A DNA stretch of 64,000 bases from Streptococcus pseudoporcinus LQ 940-04 (GCF_000188035.1 NZ_AEUY02000005.1:62001-126000), one strand, 5' to 3'; positions 9,220 to 19,265 are shown, numbered from the stretch's first letter. Notes: generated from the letters alone by a model not told the origin. Made by a program: numbers and translations.

Positions 9220-10698
9220 TTAACGTAATCCCATTTTTGATAATTTTTTCTGGTATTTAGCAAAATCAATGTATAGGGCTTGACCACCATACATATCAAA
9301 TTCATCCACCCAATCGCCTTGAGCTGGGATAGTGACATGCTCCATCTTTGCTCCGGAAGTTACGGAACTTAAACCTTTTTGAAGGATAAAACCAGAAGGA
9401 ACATTGGTTGAGGTCAAAGCATAAAGCTTCCCAATAGCTGCTGATCCTGTAAATAATTTAACTGGATCTTTGACTTGTGACATGATAGCTGTCATAACTT
9501 GTTGTTGTCTTACTGTCCGGCCATAGTCTCCATCATCATCTTTTCTGAATCGCGCATAATTAAGGAGAGTTCGACCGTCCATGCGTTGTTCACCAACTTT
9601 GATAGTTTGTTCTGGTACAACTCCGTTTTTCATGCGTAAGTCATCTGGCACTTCAACAGAATTTACAGCTTCTCCAGAAATAGTTGCAAATTTTGCATTT
9701 ATTTTAACACCATTTGGGAATAAGGTATCGATAGCCTCTGCAAACGTTTCAAAATCAACCATCATATAATATTTTACATCAATATCAAAATTGTGCTTTA
9801 AGGTCTTACGGACCATTTCTGCACCCTTATGGCCATCTTGTTCTCCAAAGTTAAAGGAAGAATTCAATTTGAGGTCGTAAGAGTCATTATTGTTATAACT
9901 ATAGCCTGGGATATTGACTAAGGTATCGCGCATAAAGCTAACCAGCTTAACCTTTTTGTCTTCGTTGCCAATATTAAGGACCATGATGGTGTCCGTTCTA
10001 GCATCCTCGGATTTTTGTGTCACACGTTGGTCTGAGCCTAAAATCAAGATATTGGTTCCATTTTTAGTGTCAACACCATTGAAAGTTTCTGTCACTGCAG
10101 GCTTGTACTTGGCTTTATTAGTGGAAATATCAAAATAACCTTTTGCAAACATAAAAAGGACACCGGCTATCAGTAAGATCAAAACGAATGCCAAAATCTT
10201 AAGATTCCTTTTTAGCTTTCCTTTTTTCTTTGGCTTTTTAGTTTTTTTACGAGCACCAGCTTCTGGATTATTATAGGTTTCGTATAAAGCACTTTCTTGC
10301 TCAAAATTATCAGGAGCTAGCACTTCTTCTCGCTTAAGCCTTTGATGACGTTTGGAGCTACGAGACATTGGCGGTTGACTGGGGTAAATAGGTAAACCGC
10401 TTGGCAAGGTTTCTTCTGCTTGGTAAACACCATTAGCGTTGCTATCCTTCTCGACTTGCCTTTCTTGGTAATGGTTGGAAGCAGAAAAATCCTGAAAACG
10501 CTGGTTCTCAAATGCCCTTTGCGTTTCAGGTTTGTAAGGATAAGAGGTCGATCTCTCCGATATTTTAGCTTCCATTTTGGCTTTTAAATAGCGGTACTCT
10601 CTCATCTCATTTTCACTTAGATAATTTAAATTCCTCAGTAAGTAAAAATACCTTAGTTCTTCGTGGTGGGTTAAACCTTTTTTTTCATCTCTTACCAT
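9220..10698 (-). CDS. LytR-CpsA-Psr family glycopolymer transferase/regulator
   Basis: The 492-residue protein has an unusually long, polar cytoplasmic N-terminus (about 160 residues, ending in a Lys-rich stretch), one membrane segment at about 166-186 and an extracellular LCP domain with NILILGSDQR, RTDTIMVLN, SFMRDTLVNIP and LNYARFRKDDDGDYGR. LCP enzymes transfer undecaprenyl-linked glycopolymers such as capsule, teichoic acid or rhamnan to peptidoglycan; the Arg and Asp residues of those motifs bind the pyrophosphate. The ribosome-binding site is weak (GAGATAG). Which polymer is attached cannot be told from this locus. Confidence 0.9.
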   Translation of the reverse strand: MVRDEKKGLTHHEELRYFYLLRNLNYLSENEMREYRYLKAKMEAKISERSTSYPYKPETQRAFENQRFQDFSASNHYQERQVEKDSNANGVYQAEETLPSGLPIYPSQPPMSRSSKRHQRLKREEVLAPDNFEQESALYETYNNPEAGARKKTKKPKKKGKLKRNLKILAFVLILLIAGVLFMFAKGYFDISTNKAKYKPAVTETFNGVDTKNGTNILILGSDQRVTQKSEDARTDTIMVLNIGNEDKKVKLVSFMRDTLVNIPGYSYNNNDSYDLKLNSSFNFGEQDGHKGAEMVRKTLKHNFDIDVKYYMMVDFETFAEAIDTLFPNGVKINAKFATISGEAVNSVEVPDDLRMKNGVVPEQTIKVGEQRMDGRTLLNYARFRKDDDGDYGRTVRQQQVMTAIMSQVKDPVKLFTGSAAIGKLYALTSTNVPSGFILQKGLSSVTSGAKMEHVTIPAQGDWVDEFDMYGGQALYIDFAKYQKKLSKMGLR

Positions 10699-10858
10699 AT
10701 CTATCTCATTTGCTTAAACTGTATTTCTCTCTCAACTACTTCAATAGTTACTATTATAACTTAACTTATCCAACTTGTCTGTGAAAAATTCTTTTTTAAG
10801 ACTTATCATAGCAGTCTTGCCTTTCTCTTATCACTTTTCAAAAGACATCATTTGCTTA

Positions 10859-11350
10859 TTAAATGCTATTGATAATACGCACAATTTCTTCAGGAGTTCT
10901 ATTGTCAACATTAATAATCAAATCAGAAAGGCCTTCATAAAGGGTCATCCGTCGTTCAAAAATACCATGAAAATCTTCTTTCGAATTATTTAGAAATAGA
11001 GGCCGTTGAAAGACTTTGTCTTTTTTAATGCGATCATACAGAACATCAAAAGAAGCTGACAGCAAAATATTATTTTTTCGATTTTGACGTAAAAGTTCAC
11101 GGTTAGATTGACTGATCACGACACCACCTCCTGTTGAAATGATATAATCTCCTTTCATACTCATCAATTCTGCTAGCAAAGCTGATTCAATTGCTCGAAA
11201 TGCGGCTTCGCCATGATGGGTAAAAAAGTCCGTAATAGGCATTCCAATCCTATCTTCGATTATCACATCCATGTCCAAAAAATGCTCATCTAATAGAGAA
11301 CCAATTGTTGTTTTTCCTGCTCCCATGAAGCCAAGTAATACTTTAGTCAT
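10859..11350 (-). CDS. aroK: Shikimate kinase
   Basis: This 163-residue enzyme phosphorylates shikimate with ATP in chorismate synthesis. It has a Walker A motif GFMGAGKTT at residues 7-15, the shikimate-binding DMDVIIED and FR pattern, the glycine-rich STGGGVV near 78, and the lid Arg in QRPLF near 117. Length is normal for the family. Its start overlaps the end of aroA by eight bases, so both are read from one message. A 160-base gap without a gene follows before the LCP gene. Confidence 0.95.
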   Translation of the reverse strand: MTKVLLGFMGAGKTTIGSLLDEHFLDMDVIIEDRIGMPITDFFTHHGEAAFRAIESALLAELMSMKGDYIISTGGGVVISQSNRELLRQNRKNNILLSASFDVLYDRIKKDKVFQRPLFLNNSKEDFHGIFERRMTLYEGLSDLIINVDNRTPEEIVRIINSI

Positions 11351-12626
11351 CTTGTAGCCTTTCTAAATCTGCAAAGAAATTAGGATAACTAGTCGCAATA
11401 GCTTCTGCGCCTTTTAAAGTCATTGTCCCTTTTTTGACAAGAAGAGCAGCAATAGCAGCCATCATTCCAATACGATGATCCATTTGTGCATCTGCTTGAC
11501 AAGCTACTAGCTCTTGACCGCCCGTGATAATCATCCCGTCAGCTTTCTCTTCAACCTTTGCGCCCATTTTTTTGAGAATGTCAGCTACCACTGCTATTCG
11601 ATCTGTCTCTTTTAGCCTAAGTTCAGCAGCATCTTTGATAACCGTTTGTCCCTTTGCCTGTGTTGCTAAAAGAGCTATAATTGGAAGTTCATCTATCAAT
11701 CGAGGAATTAAAGTACCTGAAATTTCGGTAGCTCTCAATTCAGAATAAGTAACTCTAAGATGGGCTGATTGATTCTTACTATCGTAGTTTTCAATAGTGA
11801 CCTGTCCTCCCATATTTTTGATAACCTCTAGGATACCTGTTCTAGTTTCATTGATCCCAACATTTTCCAACCTAATATCTGACCCAGGTATTATTAATCC
11901 CGCTACTAGCCAAAAAGCTGCACTGGAAATGTCTCCTGCTACTTTAATTTTCTGCCCCTTTAAAGGCTGTGGCCCTTGGATAGTTATTTCTTTTCCTAAC
12001 TGGTGAACCTGACCACCAAAAACCCTGATCATTTCTTCTGTATGATTACGTGTAATGGCCTTTTCAACTAGTTTGGTTTGCCCCTTAGTTTGTAGGGCTG
12101 CTAACAGGATCGCTGATTTTACTTGTGCTGAAGCCACAGGTAAATGATAAGTGATTGCTTTAAGATGTGACTGACCTTTTATGGTAATAGGTGGTTGTTT
12201 AACAGGTCCTTGGCCTGAAATCTCAGCTCCCATTAATTCTAGTGGGATAGCAACCCGGTCCATCGGTCGCTTGCTCAGGCTGGCATCACCTTTTAGGGTC
12301 ACAGTCCAATCTTGACCAGCTATAAGCCCACACAAGAGTCTAATGGACGTCCCTGAATTCCCCATATCAAGGGGTTCTTGGGGTCTTTTAAGGCCTGAAA
12401 AACCTTGTCCATGAACAATGACCTTTTGATCTGTCTCTTCTATTAAAACGCCCATTTTTCGAAAAGACGAGATGGTTGCATTAACATCATGACTCTTTAA
12501 AAGTCCTTCAATTTCTGTAGTTCCTTCTGCAATTGCTCCAAAAATAATGGCTCGGTGACTAATTGATTTATCACCAGGCATTGTTAAGCACCCGCGTAAA
12601 GGTTTAGAATCCGTTGTGAGTTTCAT
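11343..12626 (-). CDS. aroA: 5-enolpyruvylshikimate-3-phosphate synthase
   Basis: About 427 residues, the normal EPSP synthase length. It condenses shikimate-3-phosphate with phosphoenolpyruvate. Visible motifs are [10 protein letters not shown] near residue 18, the [10 protein letters not shown] loop near 90, SKRPMDR, and RLKETDR near 340. The ATG at 12626 follows AAGGAG; an upstream in-frame start at 12653 lacks a better site. The GNSGTSIR loop has Ser where glyphosate-sensitive class I enzymes have GNAGT; this pattern fits the class II enzymes of Gram-positives. Confidence 0.95.
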   Translation of the reverse strand: MKLTTDSKPLRGCLTMPGDKSISHRAIIFGAIAEGTTEIEGLLKSHDVNATISSFRKMGVLIEETDQKVIVHGQGFSGLKRPQEPLDMGNSGTSIRLLCGLIAGQDWTVTLKGDASLSKRPMDRVAIPLELMGAEISGQGPVKQPPITIKGQSHLKAITYHLPVASAQVKSAILLAALQTKGQTKLVEKAITRNHTEEMIRVFGGQVHQLGKEITIQGPQPLKGQKIKVAGDISSAAFWLVAGLIIPGSDIRLENVGINETRTGILEVIKNMGGQVTIENYDSKNQSAHLRVTYSELRATEISGTLIPRLIDELPIIALLATQAKGQTVIKDAAELRLKETDRIAVVADILKKMGAKVEEKADGMIITGGQELVACQADAQMDHRIGMMAAIAALLVKKGTMTLKGAEAIATSYPNFFADLERLQDD

Positions 12627-12683
12627 GCTTTCTCCTTGTCCAATCCCTAACATTCTATCATATCTGTTTTGGAAGTTCTAGCA

Positions 12684-12718
12684 TAAAAAAAAGCTAGAAA
12701 GACTATATCATCTTTCTA
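12684..12718 (-). terminator. Terminator after the YihY-type gene
   Basis: TAGAAAGA and TCTTTCTA pair around an eight-base loop, followed on the minus strand by GC and a run of about nine T. It overlaps the last codon of the yihY-type gene. Confidence 0.7.
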
Positions 12719-13675
12719 ACCTTTAGTTTCATCTTTGTTTTCTTTATCTGTTTTTTTCTTGCCAAAAAGGCGTTCCATAATAGAAGCTACATTTCCCCTT
12801 CTGCCAACCAATTTACCTTGGTCAAGCTCTTGATAAGTGGCATTACATATGGCACCAAAGATCAAAATCCGAGCTAAAAAGATGAACCATAGCATGATGA
12901 TGAAGATCATAATTGACCCAAACATTTTGATATCTACCATCCGCTCAACACTGTGGACAACATAATTGGCAAGCATGTTACTCATAAAAGTCATAACAAA
13001 AGCAGTCAAAAAGGTCCCAGGTAATATGTAACGAATTTTACGTATTTTAACATTTGGTAACAGAAAATATAAAACCATAATGCCGATAAAAATGATGACG
13101 ATGGTAATGGGTTGAATCAGTAGTAAAAACAGTGACGTGATGTTATCACTTAAATGATAGTGTTTGTCGATAACTTGAATAGCTGCCTTTGAAAAGGTTG
13201 AAAAAATCAAAACAAATGTTAATAGAAAAAGAATAAAAACACTGATTAAGAGACCAATGATATGACTCACTAAAAAATCACGGTGCTGAGAGGCGCCATA
13301 AGCTTTATTAATTGCCTTTTGCAGCGATGTCAAACTTCTTGACATTGTCCATAAACCAGCTAGGGTGGCCATTCCCAAAATACTACCAGCAGGCTTTGAA
13401 AATATATTAGTGACAATAGATGCTGCTGGTTTATAGATATCAACTGGCAAACTTTGCTTCATCAAATTTAGCAAGTCAGAAATATCAATATTTAAATAGG
13501 GAAAAATATTTGCTGCAATAATAATCAGAGGGAAAACCGTTAAAATAAGGTAGTAGGCCACCGCAATTGAAGACAAATCCATCTCCGCACTGGCAAAATG
13601 TTTCATAAAAGCTTGAACAGGTTCATATTGCCATTTTTCCATTAGTCTGGTAAAAAGGTTTTTCTTTTTTTCCAT
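12716..13675 (-). CDS. YihY/BrkB family membrane protein (UPF0761)
   Basis: The 319-residue integral membrane protein has six hydrophobic segments and the family signature near residues 38-60 (AVAYYLILTVFPLIIIAANI) plus the central GSILGMATLAGLWTMSRSL. The C-terminal tail is charged (KKKTDKENKDE). Members were once annotated as RNase BN, which is wrong for this family; the true function is unknown. It starts two bases after the map stop, so it is probably co-transcribed with map. Confidence 0.88.
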   Translation of the reverse strand: MEKKKNLFTRLMEKWQYEPVQAFMKHFASAEMDLSSIAVAYYLILTVFPLIIIAANIFPYLNIDISDLLNLMKQSLPVDIYKPAASIVTNIFSKPAGSILGMATLAGLWTMSRSLTSLQKAINKAYGASQHRDFLVSHIIGLLISVFILFLLTFVLIFSTFSKAAIQVIDKHYHLSDNITSLFLLLIQPITIVIIFIGIMVLYFLLPNVKIRKIRYILPGTFLTAFVMTFMSNMLANYVVHSVERMVDIKMFGSIMIFIIMLWFIFLARILIFGAICNATYQELDQGKLVGRRGNVASIMERLFGKKKTDKENKDETKG

Positions 13676-13676
13676 T

Positions 13677-14537
13677 TTAGTAGGTTCTTTCTTCTCCTTG
13701 GCTAGTTAAGATAACAGGACCATCTTTTGTAATGACAAATTGATGTTCATATTGACAGGATAAGCCCCCGTCTAAGGTTTTATGTGCCCAGCCAGTTTTC
13801 ATATCCGTATCAATTTCCCAGGTTCCTGTATTAATCATTGGTTCTATGGTTAATACCATACCTTCTTTTAAGCGTAAACCGCGTCCAGCCGTACCAAAAT
13901 TTGGTACCATCGGTTCTTCATGCATCGTTGGCCCAACACCATGTCCGACCAAATCACGGACAACACCATAGCCATGACCTTCAGCGTAAGCTTGGATAGC
14001 AGCCCCTATATCGCCAATACGATTACCAACCTGGGCCTTTTCAATACCAATGTACATTGCTTCTTTTGTGACGTCCATCAATTGTTGCACTTCTTTAGAT
14101 GCTTTACCCACAGCATAGGCCCAACATGAGTCCGCCAAGCCGCCATTGTAGGTCTGAGTCACTTTTTTCATTTGAGCAACATCATTGAAGTCTAATGATG
14201 CCACATCAATAACTGATTTGTCTAGGGGCATACTAAGGACCATATCAACTTTGAGCAAATCGCCATCTTTTAGAAGATAGTGTCTTGGAAAAGCGTGTGC
14301 TACTTCATCATTTAGGGAACAACAGGTTGCATAGGGATAATCCATCATATGTCCATCAACACCAATCTGTAAGGGTAAAGCGTTTTCTTCTTTACAACGT
14401 TTACGCACATATTCTTCAACTTCCCACATATCAACACCGGGTTTAATGATCTGCCGTAGGCCAATGTGAATACTTGCTAAGAAATCTCCCGCAATATCCA
14501 TTGCCTCGATCTCACGCGCAGATTTTAATGTTATCAT
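13677..14537 (-). CDS. map: Type I methionine aminopeptidase
   Basis: This 286-residue metalloprotease removes the initiator Met from new proteins. The metal-binding residues are visible: Asp in LLKVDMVLSM, Asp in LADSCWAY, His in GHGVGPTMHEEP, Glu in IEPMI and Glu in CQYEHQF. Between the two Asp lies the roughly 27-residue insertion reported for streptococcal type Ia enzymes (about residues 105-135), which makes the protein longer than the 250-residue bacterial norm. AAGGAG precedes the ATG. Confidence 0.95.
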   Translation of the reverse strand: MITLKSAREIEAMDIAGDFLASIHIGLRQIIKPGVDMWEVEEYVRKRCKEENALPLQIGVDGHMMDYPYATCCSLNDEVAHAFPRHYLLKDGDLLKVDMVLSMPLDKSVIDVASLDFNDVAQMKKVTQTYNGGLADSCWAYAVGKASKEVQQLMDVTKEAMYIGIEKAQVGNRIGDIGAAIQAYAEGHGYGVVRDLVGHGVGPTMHEEPMVPNFGTAGRGLRLKEGMVLTIEPMINTGTWEIDTDMKTGWAHKTLDGGLSCQYEHQFVITKDGPVILTSQGEERTY

Positions 14538-14569
14538 TTATTGAATCTCCTTATTTAGTTATATTCTTC

Positions 14570-15853
14570 TTAGTTAATTTTACTGGTAATAACCGCTTTA
14601 GCGACTATCTGACTATTGACATAAATCTCAAAATCTAGGACACCACTTCTTCGGTTTTCAGTAATAATTTTAGGATAAATTTTTAATTGATCCTCAATTT
14701 GAGCGGCATGTAAAAAGTATATCATCATTTGTTCAATAATGATATTTTTTTGATATTTTCTTGTAAAGACCTTTAGTGTGATTTCTTTCAAGATTTCCGA
14801 GATAATTCCTTGAGCGAGATTGCCAGTACTGTCAATCATATTAGGTTCAACAACCAGTTGGAAATAGTGATTGTATTCTTCCAGTTCAGATACTATTTGT
14901 TCACTATAGGTATGATGAGCAATAGAGGGACTGTTTTTCAGATTATCCATCGCCAACCGACGAGTAATAACACCAATAACTCGGCTATCATCATCCACCA
15001 CAGGCAACATGTTTAAATCTTCAAAAATCATTTTCTGACCAACATTAGCTAGACTCGTTTTGGGAGAAACAAAAATCGGGTCTTGCGACATCACTTCTTT
15101 AAGAGTTAGCTGTCCTGATTTGCCAACAATATCTCGCATGCTCACTACACCAACAAGTTGATAATCCTGATTAATAACAGGGAAACGGACATTATTTGTT
15201 TCTTTAGCCAAACGACTAAATTGTTCAATTTTGTCTGTTTCGTAAAGTTTACCATAGTCACTTAATGGAATTAGGCTATTTTCCACTGTTTTCAGATCTG
15301 TCTTGATTCTAAAATTCAAGAGAGCGTGATTTATCAAGGTTGCAACCGCAAAGGTATCGTAATGTGTCACCATAACGGGGATCCCTAGTTGATTAGCTGT
15401 TGAAAGAACACGATTTGAGATTGGAAAACCACCGGTAACTAAAATAGCATTGTGATTTTTCAAAGCTAATAATTGAATTTCCTCACGATCCCCAACAATA
15501 AGCAGACCACCTTTAACCAAATAACGGCCAATATTTTTCTCAGTCATGGCACCAATTGAAAATTTACTAAATTCATGGCTCAAACCAGAATGCCCTGCCA
15601 AAACTTCTGAATTACTGATACGAGCAATCTCCGTATAGGTTAATTTATCAATACGTATACGATTTTTGCGCTCAACCCTAACTGTCCCACTTCGTGGCTT
15701 CGTTTCAACAATACCACGATTCTCGGCTTCTTTTATGGCGCGGTAAGCAGTCCCATCACTAACCTTTAAATGGTTGGAAATACTGCGAACACTGACACGT
15801 TTGCCAATAGCCAGTTTCTCTAAATAGTCTAAAATTTCCTGATGTTTACTCAT
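14570..15853 (-). CDS. YtoI-like HTH-DRTGG-CBS-hotdog regulatory protein
   Basis: About 427 residues in four modules: an N-terminal winged helix (1-60), a DRTGG domain (about 70-180), a CBS pair (about 190-310; PVINQDYQLVGVVSMRDIVG and LPVVDDDSRVIGVITRR) and a C-terminal hotdog-like domain (about 320-427). The arrangement matches B. subtilis YtoI. CBS pairs usually sense adenine nucleotides; the target genes are unknown. The ATG at 15853 follows AAAGGTGA and overlaps the acetyltransferase stop (ATGAGTAA), suggesting coupled translation. Confidence 0.85.
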   Translation of the reverse strand: MSKHQEILDYLEKLAIGKRVSVRSISNHLKVSDGTAYRAIKEAENRGIVETKPRSGTVRVERKNRIRIDKLTYTEIARISNSEVLAGHSGLSHEFSKFSIGAMTEKNIGRYLVKGGLLIVGDREEIQLLALKNHNAILVTGGFPISNRVLSTANQLGIPVMVTHYDTFAVATLINHALLNFRIKTDLKTVENSLIPLSDYGKLYETDKIEQFSRLAKETNNVRFPVINQDYQLVGVVSMRDIVGKSGQLTLKEVMSQDPIFVSPKTSLANVGQKMIFEDLNMLPVVDDDSRVIGVITRRLAMDNLKNSPSIAHHTYSEQIVSELEEYNHYFQLVVEPNMIDSTGNLAQGIISEILKEITLKVFTRKYQKNIIIEQMMIYFLHAAQIEDQLKIYPKIITENRRSGVLDFEIYVNSQIVAKAVITSKIN

Positions 15854-16397
15854 GATAGTCACCTTTTGTTATTTGGTATTCCAGATAATCCCTTACTTTA
15901 TGGGTATAACGATCACTGCCTTTAAAAGCACGTTTTAATGAAAAGGATGCGGCCTGTGCAACCTTTTGACTAGCAACATTTTCTTTATGAGTCACAATCC
16001 TCAGACACTTGAAGCTCAACTCCTCAAAGGAAAAGGCAAGTAAATGCCTAACCGCTTCTGTCATATAGCCTTGACCCCGATAAGGCCTGCTTAAAAAATA
16101 ACCAAGCTCAGCCGATGCACTGCTGATTACGATATTTTCAAACTTGATAAAACCAATCATCTCTTGCTGATTCTTTTCTGCGATAGCCCAGCAACCTAGC
16201 GGTTTTTTCAAAAAAGCATGTGTCAATAGGTAATCACTTTCTGATCTGGTTGCCACTGCTGGAAAAATAAAAGACAACTGACTAGGATCTGATGCAAACT
16301 CAAAAAAAGCATCACTATCAAAGTAGGTTATGGGGCGTAAATATAAGCGTTCGGTTTCAATCAGAGATAGTCGTGCTAACTGTGTCCAAAACTCCAT
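15846..16397 (-). CDS. GNAT acetyltransferase, RimJ/RimL-like
   Basis: The 183-residue protein carries the RimJ/RimL-type acetyltransferase fold: the N-terminal TERLYLRPITYFDSDAFF, the central GFIKFENIVISSASAELGYFLS strand pair, and the acetyl-CoA loop PYRGQGYMTEAV near residue 110 with LRIVTHKENVASQKVAQ after it. The substrate could be a protein N-terminus or a small molecule; nothing in the sequence decides. AAGGGGA precedes the ATG. It is the first gene of a two-gene unit with the CBS regulator. Confidence 0.85.
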   Translation of the reverse strand: MEFWTQLARLSLIETERLYLRPITYFDSDAFFEFASDPSQLSFIFPAVATRSESDYLLTHAFLKKPLGCWAIAEKNQQEMIGFIKFENIVISSASAELGYFLSRPYRGQGYMTEAVRHLLAFSFEELSFKCLRIVTHKENVASQKVAQAASFSLKRAFKGSDRYTHKVRDYLEYQITKGDYHE

Positions 16398-16496
16398 AAA
16401 ATCCCCTTCTTTTCGCCTAATTTGAGATAATTATAACAAATTTTTTCTTTATTTACTATAACAGTTTGCAAATAGTAAGCAACTGTATTAATTTCT

Positions 16497-16526
16497 AAAA
16501 AAGAACCCTTTCTATAAAGAGTTCTT
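16497..16526 (-). terminator. Terminator of the GH3 transcript
   Basis: AAGAACTCTTT and AAAGGGTTCTT form an eleven-pair stem (one wobble) with loop ATAG, followed by TTTT on the minus strand, 14 bases after the GH3 stop. Confidence 0.9.
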
Positions 16527-16539
16527 TATCATATAAGAG

Positions 16540-18330
16540 TTACTTTTGTCGCCAAATATGGGTATCGATAAGGCCACAATAGGCATCTACAGGTGAAACC
16601 CCTTTAAATTCCGATTTTCCAGCCAGCTTTTCATATAAGGCAGTCATCGTATTAGGCATACCGTCATAAGCATTAATATAAGTTCCCACTTGAGGCATAT
16701 CAGCTAACGCGAATGGGTGCTGTACAGAAACAACAATGGTTGGAACTTCATGAACGTAAAAAGGCTGATCTGGTGTGCCTTTGGCAGCTGGCCAAATGAT
16801 ACGTTGAGTTGTTCCCCCAGAATTAACATCTACAAGATTAATAATCAAGTCATAATTATCTGTTATCGCTGAAATTGGGCGTTTTGAGGCATAAACATTT
16901 TGGATAGCGGCTGCTTGCTCTGATTCTGGTAATTTCTTAATGCGTTCTTCTGTATTTTCCCAAATAGAAACCTCGTGTCCAGCCTTCTTTAGTAGTTCTT
17001 TCAAGGTATCTGAAGCACGTTTTTTACCAGAATTAATAAGGGCACCAAAACCACCCTTGTAGCCATCTACTTCTACTATCAAGATCCGTTTATAACGTTC
17101 TGGTGTTACTGGGAAGATCGCTTTTTGCTTATCTTTAACAAGGGTGATTGCTGCATCAGCAACCTGATTAGAAATCCTTTTCGCTTCTTCTGTATTGATC
17201 AAAGCCATTGCTTCGTCTTTAGAAAGCATGATTTGCTCACGGCAATTGTCATACTTGTGCAAGCCTAAGCGGGCCTTTAATCCTAAAGTTCGACGTAGCG
17301 CATCATGAAGGCGTTGATCAGAGAGAATACCTTTTTCATAGCCTTCTTTCATCCATGCTAAATCTTCGTCAGGATCATTAAAGAATAAAAAGAGATCACA
17401 GCCTGCTTCAATGGCAGTCGGTAAAAGCTCACGGCGTGGCATTGATGATGTCATCCCTACCATGTGTGATGCATCGGTTACAATCGCACCGTTATAGCCC
17501 AATTCACCTCGTAATAATTCATCCAACAGTGTTTTATTTAAGGAAGCTGGAAGCATGTCATCAAAGTCCCGCTCTGGATACATTTCTTTTTCGACATTAG
17601 GCAAGTGAATGTGACCAGCCATAATACCTGGTAAACCTGCATCAACCATTTCTCCATAAATTCGACCAAAGCTTTCCATCCATTCTGCTTTGGTCATGGG
17701 ATTTGAAGCATAGGACAAATGATGATCACGTTCATCAATCCCATCACCTGGGAAATGTTTTGCAAATGGTATAATATTATGTTCCATAATACCGCGCATA
17801 TATTCTTTAGATAAAGCGATAACTTGGTCAACATCACTAGCCCAAGTACGGTTAGCAATAATGGGATTACGCCAGTTACGGCTCAAGTCCATAATGGGTG
17901 CAAATGAAGCATTACACCCCACTGCTGAAGCCTCTAATCCTGCAATTCGACCTAGTTCATAGGCATATTTAGGATCATTTGTAGCAGCAATCTTTACTTC
18001 ATCACCAATTTTAGTGCCGTCAGTTACTGCACCATTACCACCTGATTCTGTATTGGCAGCGATAAGCATCGGAATTTTTGATTTGGTTTGTAAAATGTAA
18101 TTTTGCTCCCAAATATCTGCTGCAGGGCCTGGTGCATAACGGACAGCAGCAAATTTATAGTCTGTCATAACTTGACTTAAATACTCTTCTGTACGGCTAC
18201 TGCCCATATTAACAAACAATTGTCCAATCTTTTCATCAAGTGTCATTGAAGCGATTGTTTTTTCAACCCAATCAATAGCTTCCCGATCAAGATTGTATGG
18301 TTTTTTACTTAAGTCTACTAAATGTGTCAT
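16540..18330 (-). CDS. Glycoside hydrolase family 3, beta-N-acetylhexosaminidase-like
   Basis: The 596-residue protein has the GH3 TIM barrel (about 1-350) and a C-terminal alpha/beta domain. The KHFPGDGIDERDHH segment near residue 188 resembles the NagZ-type KH-PGHG-D-H loop with its Asp-His acid/base pair, and VTDASHMVG near 281 carries the probable nucleophile Asp. There is no signal peptide, so it acts in the cytoplasm. It is the last gene of the glucuronate region. Hydrolysis of an N-acetylhexosamine from imported glycosaminoglycan-type disaccharides fits the context but is inference; a beta-glucosidase is an alternative. Confidence 0.75.
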   Translation of the reverse strand: MTHLVDLSKKPYNLDREAIDWVEKTIASMTLDEKIGQLFVNMGSSRTEEYLSQVMTDYKFAAVRYAPGPAADIWEQNYILQTKSKIPMLIAANTESGGNGAVTDGTKIGDEVKIAATNDPKYAYELGRIAGLEASAVGCNASFAPIMDLSRNWRNPIIANRTWASDVDQVIALSKEYMRGIMEHNIIPFAKHFPGDGIDERDHHLSYASNPMTKAEWMESFGRIYGEMVDAGLPGIMAGHIHLPNVEKEMYPERDFDDMLPASLNKTLLDELLRGELGYNGAIVTDASHMVGMTSSMPRRELLPTAIEAGCDLFLFFNDPDEDLAWMKEGYEKGILSDQRLHDALRRTLGLKARLGLHKYDNCREQIMLSKDEAMALINTEEAKRISNQVADAAITLVKDKQKAIFPVTPERYKRILIVEVDGYKGGFGALINSGKKRASDTLKELLKKAGHEVSIWENTEERIKKLPESEQAAAIQNVYASKRPISAITDNYDLIINLVDVNSGGTTQRIIWPAAKGTPDQPFYVHEVPTIVVSVQHPFALADMPQVGTYINAYDGMPNTMTALYEKLAGKSEFKGVSPVDAYCGLIDTHIWRQK

Positions 18331-18355
18331 ATTGCTATCCTTTCTAACTATTGCA

Positions 18356-19159
18356 TTATTGTAAATTTTTCCAGAATTTCTCTTTTAATTGGGCTAGTTC
18401 AAGGTCATCTAAGCCATTGCTGATAAAGAGATCTGCGAATTTTTCTGTCAGCGCCAACCAAGAAGCTTTTTCTTGACCAACTAAAATCGGATAAAAAGAT
18501 ACTTGGTTCATTTCTGCTGCGGCCAAATCTCCTGGAGAGTCACCAATCATTAGGATTTTTGATTGATCATAGCCCTCACTTATCAGTTGAGCAATGACAT
18601 CTTCTTTCTTCCCACGATCTTGACAATAGAGGTCAGCAACATAAGGAATTAACCCCTGGTCCTTCCACTCTTCTTCTACAGCTTCTTTGTTAGCTGAACT
18701 AACAACAAAGACCTGTCCAACCTGACCTAATTTTTCTAGAGCCTTTTTTGTACCCTCAAAGGCTAAAGCTTGACCTTCATAACTTTTAATATGATGATTA
18801 ACTTCATTTGACCATTGCAAGGCTTTGATTAAATCCTGACTAGCTTCCTTAGCAATCTCTGCTTCTAGAGACTGATTTGACAATGAGTTTGTCGTTTCAA
18901 CCCAATTTTTTAAAGCTGTAATACCAGAAACCCCAGCATATTCCAACCCCATTACCAAACCAACAAATCGGTTCACCCCTCTCGTTTCAGAAAAGAGATT
19001 AATGCGATCCCATTCTTGCAAAAATATTTCTTTATCATTAACTTCAAAAATGTCTGCAGCTAAAGGGCCAAAAAACAACTGGTGTTTATAGGTCATGGTA
19101 TCCATAGCACAACCATCTGAATCCACACAAAAGACATAGTTTTGCTGTTTATTTGTCAT
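18356..19159 (-). CDS. HAD-family phosphatase of the glucuronate region
   Basis: About 267 residues with HAD motif I near the N-terminus (CVDSDGCAMDT), a large helical cap, motif II around VFVVSSANKE, a Lys-containing motif III (DRGKKEDV) and motif IV MIGDSPGDLAA. The ATG at 19159 follows GGAGG with six bases spacing; the longer TTG reading at 19171 is not needed. Twenty-five bases separate it from the GH3 gene, so they probably form one transcript. The substrate is unknown; a sugar phosphate is likely from context. Confidence 0.75.
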   Translation of the reverse strand: MTNKQQNYVFCVDSDGCAMDTMTYKHQLFFGPLAADIFEVNDKEIFLQEWDRINLFSETRGVNRFVGLVMGLEYAGVSGITALKNWVETTNSLSNQSLEAEIAKEASQDLIKALQWSNEVNHHIKSYEGQALAFEGTKKALEKLGQVGQVFVVSSANKEAVEEEWKDQGLIPYVADLYCQDRGKKEDVIAQLISEGYDQSKILMIGDSPGDLAAAEMNQVSFYPILVGQEKASWLALTEKFADLFISNGLDDLELAQLKEKFWKNLQ

Positions 19160-19233
19160 ATGAACCTCCAAATAGTTACGTGTAGACTAATCGCCACACA
19201 ATAGTATGTCTTGATCTTTTTACTCTCTAAACA

Positions 19234-19265
19234 AGGTAAAAAGGTCTCTATGCACGTGACCTTTC
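19234..19265 (-). terminator. Terminator candidate after the SDR gene
   Basis: On the minus strand AAAGGTC and GACCTTT pair over seven bases around an eleven-base loop, and the arm runs into TTTTT. It would end the kdgA-uxaC-uxuA-SDR transcript before the HAD gene. Confidence 0.55.

Noticed and set aside
10798..10818. AAGACT/AGTCTT hairpin in the aroK-lcp gap as a terminator of aroK
   Set aside because: On the minus strand it is followed by an A-run, not a T-run.
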